Below are positions 52,941 through 60,467 of a stretch of DNA of 64,000 bases, piece after piece. A program made the position numbers and the translations under genes. The DNA is from a virus: IMG/VR virus record IMGVR_UViG_3300023199_000021, positions 62,001 to 126,000 of that record; one strand, written 5' to 3'. The notes beneath the pieces were generated by a model. It did not search any database and was not told the origin of the DNA. It saw nothing but the letters and a program-made list of their open reading frames with translations. Position 1 is the first letter of the stretch, and the number at the start of each line of letters is the position of its first letter.

Positions 52941-53267
52941 CTAGTTAGATGGCTGAGGATTATTTGGTTCCGGCTCTGGCTTATGGATTTCATATGGCTT
53001 GACCAGCATAGGAAATACTTCTTGCAACTTAGCACAGGCTTTATGCAGTTCATGCTCATGGCAACAATCTGCCAAACACTCCCACTTGCTAACCAACGAT
53101 GTTAGATCATGATCAGGCTTTGCATCAGGTTCCACGCTTGGTGCTACATTCTTATTGCTAAAGCCCAACTTCTCAGAAATTGTAGGCCATAGCAGAAACA
53201 AACCACCTGCTAATAAAATCCATTGTAGAGCGTCTAGGCCCTTGAAAAATTCGATTATTTGATCCAT
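52941..53267 (-). CDS. Small single-membrane-span protein (108 aa)
   Basis: One hydrophobic segment near residues 15-32 (LQWILLAGGLFLLWPTISE), then a soluble 75-residue tail with a Cys/His cluster (WECLADCCHEHELHKACAKL) and a Pro-rich end (KPEPEPNNPQPSN). The topology fits a bitopic membrane protein with a periplasmic or cytoplasmic tail. It lies with the holin-like genes, so a lysis or membrane role is likely, but no family is recognised. Good ribosome site (ggag). Confidence 0.55.
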   Translation of the reverse strand: MDQIIEFFKGLDALQWILLAGGLFLLWPTISEKLGFSNKNVAPSVEPDAKPDHDLTSLVSKWECLADCCHEHELHKACAKLQEVFPMLVKPYEIHKPEPEPNNPQPSN

Positions 53268-53286
53268 GAGTTAAACTCCTTAGTTC

Positions 53287-53469
53287 TTACTTGGTTTCAC
53301 GGACAGTGTCACCAACAATCCATGCTACCACGATGGTAGCGACAGCTACAACTTGCTCAGTATCTAACTTGATACCAAACATCTCTGAACTAACCACAGC
53401 GGCAAGACCGGCAGCGGCAACCCAGAAACGACGAGAAGTTAATAGTGATTTCAATTTGTTGTTTTCCAT
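53287..53469 (-). CDS. Holin-like small membrane protein (60 aa)
   Basis: A 60-residue protein with two hydrophobic segments: RRFWVAAAGLAAVVSS and VVAVATIVVAWIVGDTVRE, a short turn with charged residues between, and a basic N-terminus. This is the classic layout of a class II holin or a holin-like protein. It is next to other membrane proteins and a papain-like peptidase upstream. Lysis function is inferred from topology and location. Confidence 0.6.
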   Translation of the reverse strand: MENNKLKSLLTSRRFWVAAAGLAAVVSSEMFGIKLDTEQVVAVATIVVAWIVGDTVRETK

Positions 53470-53473
53470 AGTT

Positions 53474-53833
53474 TTACCTCGCTAATGTAAACAGTTTTTT
53501 GCGTTCATCATCCGATAAGTTATACACTAAATTGTACAACGAATCGTAGATGTACTTCGCTTCTTCTTTACTTCTTGCTTCCTTTCGGACAAATCTCCAA
53601 AGAATCCACTTCTTTAAGATGTTCATTTTTGTGAGTGAATTAGCTGCTTTCGCTGTATCACTGTAGTACCATTCCAGAATGTACTTAACAATCTGTAATA
53701 TGACTGATACTATAGTCAATATAATTACAGGATCAATACTAAACTTATCTTTAGCTGCTATTCGCTGTATATCATAGTATGCTCTGTCAGCTAATTCAGA
53801 AACAAAAGCTCTGTATTCTATCGTCTCAGCCAT
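53474..53833 (-). CDS. Small membrane-anchored hypothetical protein
   Basis: A 119-residue protein. I start it at the ATG at 53833 (MAETIEYRAF), inside the end of the Cys-rich gene. A hydrophobic segment, PVIILTIVSVILQIVKYIL (about residues 35-53), is followed by a basic, helical tail (MNILKKWILWRFVRKEARSKEEAKYIYDSL). One membrane span is likely. It sits between the holin-like and Cys-rich genes, suggesting a shared membrane function. The family is unknown. Confidence 0.55.
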   Translation of the reverse strand: MAETIEYRAFVSELADRAYYDIQRIAAKDKFSIDPVIILTIVSVILQIVKYILEWYYSDTAKAANSLTKMNILKKWILWRFVRKEARSKEEAKYIYDSLYNLVYNLSDDERKKLFTLAR

Positions 53834-54924
53834 CTTCTCAGTATACCTCGTCTCATAGGAGTAGCACAATTACCATCAGGGCAATTGCTGTAGTTGTAAG
53901 TGTTGTAGTCCGATCTGGTTACAGTTCGTGATCTACTTGTGGTTGTGGTGCCACTTGGAGCGACAGCATAACCGTGTAGATAATCATGCAACCAGTATTG
54001 TTGATTGATTGTTAAAGTATCGACAAATGATGCAGGAACAGGGTTGTGTTCTCCCGGTGCCCCAGCCACCAAATGATACCTAACAGTCATGCCTATAACC
54101 CCAACTTGCGGACTGTAGTTAGCATAATTTGGAATCTCAAACCCAAAAGGGGAATTGCTTTCCAGGACGCTCACAGTTTCCTTACTACTACACTTGCACT
54201 CTCCATCACCGCAGCTACAGTTTCCACCACAATTACAACTGGAACCAATAGCTGCTCCCTTGCAATTACAAGTGCCACCGTCTGCTACGCATGGGCAGGG
54301 TGTCTTGTGCCCGTCTCCGTGAACAATATATCCCTTACCTTCACAGGGGCAGTCTACATTGTCATCTGGACTAGGGTTGTCGTCTTCTTTATTATACTCC
54401 GCAATCGCCGCTAATGTCTTTGATTTATAATTTTCAAAGACTTCATCTTGCGTTGGTTCATATAATTTCCAAGAGAAACCATATAGTAGTCTAGCCAGCT
54501 TCTTCTTTTCCTCCGATGTTAGAGGGGTTTCTTCGGTCTGAGGACCAATCACAGAAGCAATTAGCTTAGCTGCTGACGGAGCAAAATCGGGATACTTTGG
54601 TGAAGACACATTGTTGTTCGTCACCATTAGTTCATCGCCCATTACTTTTCTTCCTACAAAGTCCAAGAAGTATTGAACTTGTAGGTTAGAAGTTAGCTCT
54701 GTTTCTTCTAGTTTCTCTGACATAGTATAGAAAATACCAGACAACTTGTTAGCGTCGATTTCATTTGAAATTGGTTCCAACGTATCGACTAGCTGAACGA
54801 TTGCTTCTTCTGGCTTTTCTAGCTTATCTGGTGTGGGTGTAAATGGACTATTGTCACCGCCTTGATAAAACAAAGCAACTGCGATCAACAGAACACCTAG
54901 CCACATTCTTAATTCTTTACTCAT
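53818..54924 (-). CDS. Membrane-anchored Cys-rich protein
   Basis: A 368-residue protein. The ATG at 54924 overlaps the preceding TAA (TAATG). Residues 2-20 (KELRMWLGVLLIAVALFY) are a signal anchor. Residues 50-170 are helical and acidic. Residues 180-260 hold a remarkable Cys cluster with CPCEG, CPCV, CNCKG, CNCGGNCSCGD and CKCSS. The C-terminus is beta-rich with a VTRSDYNTYNYSNCPDG segment and a basic end (RRWLRR). A periplasmic or envelope-exposed structural protein is likely. It stands behind the peptidase gene, and might be its substrate or partner. Confidence 0.55.
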   Translation of the reverse strand: MSKELRMWLGVLLIAVALFYQGGDNSPFTPTPDKLEKPEEAIVQLVDTLEPISNEIDANKLSGIFYTMSEKLEETELTSNLQVQYFLDFVGRKVMGDELMVTNNNVSSPKYPDFAPSAAKLIASVIGPQTEETPLTSEEKKKLARLLYGFSWKLYEPTQDEVFENYKSKTLAAIAEYNKEDDNPSPDDNVDCPCEGKGYIVHGDGHKTPCPCVADGGTCNCKGAAIGSSCNCGGNCSCGDGECKCSSKETVSVLESNSPFGFEIPNYANYSPQVGVIGMTVRYHLVAGAPGEHNPVPASFVDTLTINQQYWLHDYLHGYAVAPSGTTTTSRSRTVTRSDYNTYNYSNCPDGNCATPMRRGILRRWLRR

Positions 54925-55850
54925 TATACCCAACCTCCTAAACCATAATTAGGCAATTGACGTGCTGGAAAACCATCAACGTCACTGAAAACAAAAGAGC
55001 CTCTAGCGTTTAGGATAGCACGAGCATCTTTCTCTCTGATCCAAAAGCTACCGTCCGGTTGACCGTGACGCTTAGGACCACCGTTCCACTTGCCCCAACT
55101 GTTTTGAACTAGGAATAGAGTTTCATCGTACAAATCACGAGTATCGTCACAGGCGATCCAAGCCATAGCATGTGACCATGATCCTTCGCGACGTGCGATA
55201 CCGTTTTGATCACGCTTAGAACTAAAACCTAATCCACTACAACAAGACAAAGCATACCCGTTTGCTAATGCATCACGAGCTTCTTCGATTGTTGCTACCA
55301 AAGATACAGTTCTGACTTGATGCTTACGAGCTTCATCACGATATACAGAACTAGGAATCCTGTGATTCGCACCAAGAGAAGAATTGTATTTTGATAGGTC
55401 TACGTCTCCATAGTCCTTACGGATCAGCAAACCACCGGTATCGTTTACGTATCTAGCAGCACCAGAACAAGTCATACCCTGTTCACGGTGTCCTCTAGAT
55501 TGATAGATACCTTCGGTAGCACCCCTAGCTTCAAAAGATTCTGCCTGACCTTGAACATCAATTTCAACTGCTCTTGTAACGTCAATAGCGTTACGTGTAG
55601 CGTGACTAACGCAGTCACCAGTTGTTTGTTGTTCGGCGGGACCAAAGCCGGGGTCAAATTTTAACAAAGACTTGAATGGAAGGCTCAACTTACCTTCGCC
55701 TGAATATTCTAGATGATACGCTGCCGCACCAAATAGAGGCATAGGTAGTTCGCCTAATAATGCCTTTAGGCCTTCGGGATCACAAGCTGCACCCTCTAGA
55801 CCGTTATTATAGGCATCCATCAAATCTTGTGGATTTCTATAATCTTCCAT
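54924..55850 (-). CDS. Papain-like (C1) cysteine peptidase
   Basis: A 308-residue protein. I use the third ATG (55850), 6 bases after gggg. The active-site set is complete: EQQTTGDCVSHATRNA with the oxyanion Gln and nucleophile Cys80, GSWSHAMAWIAC with His227, and FLVQNSWGKWN with Asn250. Long insertions (residues 95-160) follow the C1 frame. No signal peptide is seen. Phage C1 peptidases are not common. It may cut a host or virion protein, or be a virion-associated maturation enzyme. It heads the operon of membrane proteins (TAATG coupled to the Cys-rich gene). Confidence 0.8.
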   Translation of the reverse strand: MEDYRNPQDLMDAYNNGLEGAACDPEGLKALLGELPMPLFGAAAYHLEYSGEGKLSLPFKSLLKFDPGFGPAEQQTTGDCVSHATRNAIDVTRAVEIDVQGQAESFEARGATEGIYQSRGHREQGMTCSGAARYVNDTGGLLIRKDYGDVDLSKYNSSLGANHRIPSSVYRDEARKHQVRTVSLVATIEEARDALANGYALSCCSGLGFSSKRDQNGIARREGSWSHAMAWIACDDTRDLYDETLFLVQNSWGKWNGGPKRHGQPDGSFWIREKDARAILNARGSFVFSDVDGFPARQLPNYGLGGWV

Positions 55851-55901
55851 CATCATCCCCTTCGGATTGATATTACGAACTGTTAAACATTTCGGCCTTC
55901 C

Positions 55902-58442
55902 TTAAGCACATCTTGACCAACCACATTGGGTACAGGTCACACAACCCTCTTGTCTGACAAGACATTCACCACCCTCACATTCTGGACAAGTACCTTCTTC
56001 TTTAGCACCATCAGGAATATATTTCTTGAGTGCCCTTGCCATACTACGTGCAAAGCAATTCATATCGCCCTTAACCTTTTCTAGTTGCTGGACGACCATA
56101 TGAATATCTGCACCATGCCGTAGTGCTGTAGATGCCATTCTTGTTAGTGCATCTTCTTCGTCACTACAAGTCGCATTAATTGGAGATAGTTCTAAGCCGT
56201 TTTCTAGAATAGCCTTGTAGACACCCTTTGGCCTTCCAAGTTTTCTGATAACGCCTGTTCCTACCTTCTTGTCAATAAAACCATTCTTTCCTGCGAACAC
56301 TTCGTAAGGATCGCCTTCAAGCAACCCAACCAATACGAAATATTCTTCACCCTTTACTCTTATATGGTGAACATCGCAATCCAATTCTTTTGGTCTTTCT
56401 GGAGCGATAGTTTTTGGTATTGTATCTTTGTCTTCATCATCGTCAAGAGAAGATGATTCGGACAGCACAGCGGTCATGGTTCCTGCACGATAGGTTGTGA
56501 AACCTTTAATACCGTTCTTCCATGCCTTTGTGTAAACGTCTTTGAAATCTTCGTAAGGATAGTCATTTGGCAAGTTGATCGTCTTAGAGATAGCAGAGTC
56601 TACCCAATTTGCGAAGATTGACATCGTGTTGACGTGGGCATCAACATTCAAATCCATAGTACATGCTGCCCACACCATTTCGGGGTTCCACTTTCCTTCT
56701 CCCTTAAGATAAGATACACCATAATCCTCAATCCATTCTTCCTTTAGTAACCCCCTACTGCGGTCATATTTCCAGACTTTTCCTTCAAATTTTGTAGCTA
56801 ACAGGTCTTCATCCCCCTCTTTTAACCATCTCCAACCGGGGTCTGGTGCGACTTGATCGTTACCATCAAGGTTAAAGTGCCTATTTTTCCAGTCAACATT
56901 GATAGGCATTGTTAATCCGTTAGGAGGAACAGGTTGAATGGAAGTACGGACGTATCCATGCATGAAAAGTGGCTCCAAACCACCACTAACTAGATTGGCA
57001 TAGCAAGAACCGTTACCTGTAGGTTGAATTGAAGAAACATGAGAGTTGCGAATACCATACTTCTTGATCAAAGCAATAGTATTCTTGTTTAATTTCTTAA
57101 CAAAATTACTATCAAGATACTTTTCTTCATCATAGAGAGGGAAAGAACCCTTCTCTTTAGCTAGAAGTGCCGATGCCTTGTACGCTTCGTTGGTGAAGAA
57201 CTCCATCAACTTGTCTGTCATTTCCAAGGCTTTCTTACTACCATATTTGATACGAGCCATCAATAAAGCAGACCCATATCCTAGAACACCAAGGCCGATA
57301 CGTCGCTTGTTGAGCAAGTTATCTTTCTGACTCTCCAAAGGTACATAGGTCTTGTCGTTTACGTTGTCCATAAAACGAACTGCCGTATGGATAGTCTCTT
57401 TTAGTTCGTCATACTTCCAACCCCTAGACTTAGGATCAACGAAGTGAACCAAGTTGATAGAGCCAAGCAAACATACACCACCAATAGGTAGTACTTGTTC
57501 GCCACAGGGGTTGGTCGCATTAATCCACTCGCAATAACGAAGATTATTCATGCGATTCATATTGTCTACGAACAATACTCCCGGTTCATTTCGGTTATAC
57601 GTGTTGTCCATGATAAGATCCCAAAGTTCTCTTGCAGAATCAAATCTATGGTAGACAACAAAAGGATCAGCATCACTCTCCCCGTTGAAATCACAGGCGT
57701 CTTTCCAGTCATTGATATCTCCCTTCCAATACTCCTTGTAAGTTACTGGATACGACTCATAGTTTGGGAAAATAAGCTCCCAAGGTTCGTAGTTCTCTAC
57801 AGCTTCCATGAACCTGTCGGTACACAATACAGACATATTGAACTTAGAAAGTCTGCCGGGAGTTTCCTTGGCACCGATGTATTCCATAATGTCAGGATGC
57901 CAGCAAGACATTGTTACCATCTGGGCACCCTTACGGATGAAGTTCTTTTGGTCTTTTCGAGAAGCCTTATTGGAACCAGCGGTAATAATCTCAGAAGATT
58001 TATCCCATAGCTCAAGAAACTTAACGGCACCGGGAGATTGGTTAGCAATACCATGGATGTGAGAGCCACAAGGACGCATTACGTCAGCACAGAAACCGTA
58101 GCCACCCTCACTCTTTAAAATCTTTGCCTGTCTAAGTAGACAAGAATAAATACCTTCGATTGAATCGAGGTCTTCGCCTTCAAAACCATCAACAAAGCAG
58201 TTGATATAGGTGGTTCCTTTTAGGCCGGTTCCCGCATTACTGGTGATACGTCCACCGGGCACGAATTTGAAATCATCTAGAGCATCGTAAAACTTTTGTT
58301 CCCACTTCTCTTTGTCTTCTTCAATAGATGCTAAATCTTTTGCTACTCTTTTCCATGTGTCTTCTACGCATTCGTCTTCTCCAAACTTATACTTTTGAAA
58401 CCAAGTTTCCTCGGAGAAGGAATTAGAAAATTTGCTTGTCAT
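55902..58442 (-). CDS. nrdJ: Class II (adenosylcobalamin) ribonucleotide reductase
   Basis: An 846-residue enzyme. The true start is the ATG at 58442 (MTSKFSNSF), with aggag upstream. The frame is open further but has no signal there. Residues: VPGGRITSNAGTG and NCFV (C82), then ATNPCGEQVLPIGGVCLLGSINL (C313, C324 region). A zinc/redox C-terminus (CPECEGGECLV, CTQCGWSRC) replaces the usual tail, as in NrdJ. It makes deoxyribonucleotides using adenosylcobalamin radical chemistry, so activity depends on host or environmental B12. Right upstream lie an intrinsic terminator and structured leader, implying regulation before the start codon. Confidence 0.93.
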   Translation of the reverse strand: MTSKFSNSFSEETWFQKYKFGEDECVEDTWKRVAKDLASIEEDKEKWEQKFYDALDDFKFVPGGRITSNAGTGLKGTTYINCFVDGFEGEDLDSIEGIYSCLLRQAKILKSEGGYGFCADVMRPCGSHIHGIANQSPGAVKFLELWDKSSEIITAGSNKASRKDQKNFIRKGAQMVTMSCWHPDIMEYIGAKETPGRLSKFNMSVLCTDRFMEAVENYEPWELIFPNYESYPVTYKEYWKGDINDWKDACDFNGESDADPFVVYHRFDSARELWDLIMDNTYNRNEPGVLFVDNMNRMNNLRYCEWINATNPCGEQVLPIGGVCLLGSINLVHFVDPKSRGWKYDELKETIHTAVRFMDNVNDKTYVPLESQKDNLLNKRRIGLGVLGYGSALLMARIKYGSKKALEMTDKLMEFFTNEAYKASALLAKEKGSFPLYDEEKYLDSNFVKKLNKNTIALIKKYGIRNSHVSSIQPTGNGSCYANLVSGGLEPLFMHGYVRTSIQPVPPNGLTMPINVDWKNRHFNLDGNDQVAPDPGWRWLKEGDEDLLATKFEGKVWKYDRSRGLLKEEWIEDYGVSYLKGEGKWNPEMVWAACTMDLNVDAHVNTMSIFANWVDSAISKTINLPNDYPYEDFKDVYTKAWKNGIKGFTTYRAGTMTAVLSESSSLDDDEDKDTIPKTIAPERPKELDCDVHHIRVKGEEYFVLVGLLEGDPYEVFAGKNGFIDKKVGTGVIRKLGRPKGVYKAILENGLELSPINATCSDEEDALTRMASTALRHGADIHMVVQQLEKVKGDMNCFARSMARALKKYIPDGAKEEGTCPECEGGECLVRQEGCVTCTQCGWSRCA

Positions 58443-58458
58443 TTCTACTCCTTGAGAT

Positions 58459-58493
58459 AAAAAAAGACCCACCTTAAGACGACAAGATGGGTC
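58459..58493 (-). terminator. Intrinsic terminator 17 bases before nrdJ start
   Basis: GACCCATCTT and AAGGTGGGTC (58484-58493 with 58466-58475) form a 10-pair stem with one G-T pair, followed on the - strand by seven T (58459-58465). It lies in the 5' leader between the structured domains and the ribosome site of nrdJ. As a terminator inside the leader, it would attenuate transcription into nrdJ unless antitermination occurs. Confidence 0.85.
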
Positions 58494-58501
58494 GTGATTT
58501 T

Positions 58502-58672
58502 CGAAAGCGACACGTTTTAATATTCCAATGATGACCACATAGTAAATTGTTTTGTTGTTATTGAAATAAACCAACCGAATAAATTTGGTTGTGGTCAACT
58601 CAGAATTGTAATTAATAGCCAGACTCGTGCCGCTTTAACGGTGAGAGAATTACGCTCTTTATGTGTCTAGCC
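58502..58672 (-). promoter_or_regulatory. Structured 5' leader RNA of nrdJ (candidate riboswitch/attenuator)
   Basis: Three parts are visible before the terminator on the - strand. Domain 1 (58617-58672): an 8-pair closing stem GGCTAGAC/GTCTGGCT (two G-T) around two hairpins, AGAG/CTCT and CCG/CGG, as a three-way junction. Domain 2 (58532-58597): perfect 8-pair stem TGACCACA/TGTGGTCA around hairpin AACCAA/TTGGTT. A short CGTG/CACG stem follows before the terminator stem. No B12-box consensus is seen, so an AdoCbl riboswitch of the known type is unlikely. A published nrdJ leader motif is known, but a match has not been tested. Confidence 0.55.
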
Positions 58673-58703
58673 AATAGTAATATACACCGCCCGAACCCAT
58701 TTT

Positions 58704-58721
58704 AAAGTTGCTGTCAACTTT
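58704..58721. promoter_or_regulatory. Palindrome upstream of the nrdJ leader (operator candidate)
   Basis: AAAGTTG-CTGT-CAACTTT (+ strand), a perfect 7-pair inverted repeat with a 4-base spacer. The - strand copy contains TTGACA. It could be an operator or promoter element for nrdJ. A -10-like TATATT lies 27 bases away, too far for a sigma-70 spacer. Confidence 0.35.
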
Positions 58722-59071
58722 TTAATTTTCGCTTTTGTGCAAATTCCTTATATCTAGTTCAGGTGGTACACTAATGCGACGACGCTTGATACCGGCGTCA
58801 TCTAACATTTCATTAGCGAGTTCTAAATCTTCTCCCCACTGTACTCCTTTACCAGTGAACTACCTCTACCCTAAACTGATTTTTGATCCGATTTCTTGGG
58901 GAAGGTTAGTTGAAGATAGTGAGTCCTATGAAATCAGCTTCATCTTGCGTTGATTTGCGTCATGTTTGATGACATTTTTAGCTCAGTCGCTTCGCTTATG
59001 ACCAGCCAATTCTCTTTTAGAATTGGTAGGGGCTTTCTGCCCGCTAAGAGGTAAAACTCGTCCCAGTTCAT
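58722..59071 (-). pseudogene. Disrupted gene with multiple frame changes
   Basis: An ATG at 59071, overlapping the preceding TGA (TGATG), starts a 43-residue frame MNWDEFYLLAGRKPL, ending near 58940. Downstream, good-looking protein text appears in other frames: QDEADFIGLTIFN, LPQEIGSKISLG, FRVEVVHW, and a final start-less stretch of 46 codons, VQWGEDLELANEMLDDAG to SVPPELDIRNLHKSEN, ending in TAA at 58722. This needs several one-base changes in about 200 bases. It reads as one decayed gene of about 115 codons, or as low-quality sequence. A family could not be assigned. Confidence 0.5.
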
Positions 59072-59304
59072 CAGTTATATTTCCTTACGTTTTTACGTGT
59101 ACATGAGCAGTATTCAAGACGTTGCAAGATAGGTCTATCGTTGCGAATGGTTGTTGTTCCTACGCCGGTTTGATAAACCAAATATCCCTTGCCATAGCAA
59201 GTTTTGCATCTTTCTTTTGCATAAAGCTCTGCAATATCAGGGTCTACTTGATACTTGTAGCGTCCCTGAAAGGATTTCTTTCCAAAATTTAAGCCTTCAA
59301 TCAT
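59071..59304 (-). CDS. Small zinc-finger-like protein (77 aa)
   Basis: A 77-residue protein. C-x2-C with a DnaJ-like G-x-G (CKTCYGKGYLVY) and a second C-x-C (YCSCTRKNVRK) suggest a zinc site. The N-terminus is basic/aromatic (GLNFGKKSFQGRYKYQVDPDIAELY). Ribosome site ggag is visible before the ATG at 59304. Function unknown. Other small Cys-pair proteins of this arm look similar. Confidence 0.6.
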   Translation of the reverse strand: MIEGLNFGKKSFQGRYKYQVDPDIAELYAKERCKTCYGKGYLVYQTGVGTTTIRNDRPILQRLEYCSCTRKNVRKYN

Positions 59305-59317
59305 TATTTATTTCTCC

Positions 59318-59369
59318 AAAAAAAACGACAGAGCATACCTTCCTCGTTAAAGAAATTATACTCTGTCGT
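59318..59369 (-). terminator. Intrinsic terminator
   Basis: ACGACAGAG and CTCTGTCGT (59361-59369 with 59325-59333) form a perfect 9-pair stem extended by T-A pairs, followed on the - strand by eight T (59318-59325). It ends the transcript of the gene at 59388-59714. Confidence 0.85.
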
Positions 59370-59387
59370 TGAGCGGTTTATCTGCTT

Positions 59388-59714
59388 TTAATCTGAATTT
59401 TCTTCGTTGTTGCCAGAGCCAAGAATGGAGTTTGCACAGCTAGTTAGTACACTCGTCATGATCTCAATCTTGGAATTAAGGTTCATTTCTAGCTTGTCGA
59501 TTTTCTGTTCGATCTTATTGTCGAAAGTATCTATTTTGCGTTCCATAACTTCCAGCCTACGGTTAATTTCGGCGTTCACTTTTTCTTCCAGTAAGTCTAG
59601 CTTACGATTGTGTGATATCACAGTCTTAAGCAACCAAGCGACTATAGGCAAAAAAACAAGAGCAGAGATTTCAAGTATTAACTTGGTGGTTTCTAAGATT
59701 GAAGTCTCGTCCAT
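59388..59714 (-). CDS. Small membrane-anchored coiled-coil protein (108 aa)
   Basis: A membrane segment near residues 14-30 (LEISALVFLPIVAWLLKTVI) is followed by a long coiled coil (KLDLLEEKVNAEINRRLEVMERKIDTFDNKIEQKIDKLEMN). This matches the common layout of holin-associated or spanin-like anchored proteins. It stands alone between two terminators, so it is its own transcription unit. Lysis involvement is inferred from topology, with no direct motif. Confidence 0.55.
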   Translation of the reverse strand: MDETSILETTKLILEISALVFLPIVAWLLKTVISHNRKLDLLEEKVNAEINRRLEVMERKIDTFDNKIEQKIDKLEMNLNSKIEIMTSVLTSCANSILGSGNNEENSD

Positions 59715-59741
59715 TTTACTTACTCTACCTTTGTTAAAGAC

Positions 59742-59774
59742 AAAAAAAGAAGCGTAAGCGTTGAAACTTACGCT
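59742..59774 (-). terminator. Intrinsic terminator
   Basis: AGCGTAAG and CTTACGCT (59767-59774 with 59751-59758) form a perfect 8-pair stem around an 8-base loop, followed on the - strand by TC and seven T. It ends the transcript of the virion-like gene at 59790-60395. Confidence 0.85.
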
Positions 59775-59789
59775 CTTAGAGTGAGGTTA

Positions 59790-60395
59790 TTAGTAAACTG
59801 TCTTTGCTTTGTAATCGTCTTGTTTAGGCAGAGGACTACCATCGCGGTAAACAAGTTCACCGGGAACAGCAGCAGAAGGATTAGCAGCGTTGTCTGTTCC
59901 ACTAGATGCAACGGATGCACCAACGTCGCCTGTAGCACTAATGTCCCAAGCACCAGTGTTGCTAACACTTACAGCAGGATCGAATACACCCGAGAACTCT
60001 TGCCAACCACCTGTACGTACCGCAGTCTTGTAGAAATAGGTAGATACAGTTGTCTTTTGCTTGATAGAGAACGGACGGTTCGCAGAATTAGAACCACCAG
60101 AAAGAAGTGCGGTATTTGCTAGGTTAGCTAGATCGCTAGTTACTCTACGAATAACTTGATCACCACCATTGAATACGGCACCAGCAGAACCGTTAACAGC
60201 TTCAACACCGTTCACACCAGAATTGATGGTAACGTAGCGAGAAAGCCCTAAGTTAACAGCATCAGCGGTGAAACGAGTGTCGGCTGGAATATTACCACCA
60301 GCACGAATTGTACCTTGGTCGTTATCGACACCGCTTGGCAAACCATCTGCATTTAGGTTTGCAACTTTGCTTGAGGAAATGCTCCAAAAACTCAT
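59790..60395 (-). CDS. Virion-like structural protein
   Basis: A 201-residue protein with a pattern I know from conserved structural proteins of long-tailed phages: SFWSISSSKVANLNADGLPSG, then GTIRAGGNIPADTRFTADAV, LSRYVTINSGVNGVEAVNGSAGAVF, and a Ser/Thr/Gly-rich beta C-terminus. No signal or TM is present. The gene is isolated, with a terminator behind it and a 72-base leader before it, suggesting strong, separate expression. A decoration or packaged protein fits, but no motif decides it. Confidence 0.55.
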   Translation of the reverse strand: MSFWSISSSKVANLNADGLPSGVDNDQGTIRAGGNIPADTRFTADAVNLGLSRYVTINSGVNGVEAVNGSAGAVFNGGDQVIRRVTSDLANLANTALLSGGSNSANRPFSIKQKTTVSTYFYKTAVRTGGWQEFSGVFDPAVSVSNTGAWDISATGDVGASVASSGTDNAANPSAAVPGELVYRDGSPLPKQDDYKAKTVY

Positions 60396-60467
60396 AATAC
60401 ATACTCCATACGTTCGATATGGAATAATCCTAGTACTCCAACATTTAAAATCCTGTTCCTGTATTTA

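Noticed and set aside
58679-58717. TTGACA with TATATT as a sigma-70 promoter for nrdJ
   Set aside because: The spacer is 27 bases, not 15-19. TTGACA lies in a palindrome that explains it better.
58735-58953. 72-residue open frame on the + strand in the region before nrdJ
   Set aside because: No + strand genes occur anywhere near. The translation is low-quality, and the - strand shows better protein text and a coupled start.
58443-59070. Known-type cobalamin riboswitch before nrdJ
   Set aside because: I could not find the B12-box consensus. The leader is structured, but not of a class I can name.
58722-59071. Amber/opal recoding (stop codons read as amino acids)
   Set aside because: TAG and TGA end many good genes in this window, so a recoded genetic code is not supported. 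Frame changes explain the text better.
59049-59075. CTGATGA on the - strand as a hammerhead ribozyme core
   Set aside because: No GAAA partner, no three-stem frame. The sequence is explained by the TGATG stop-start overlap.
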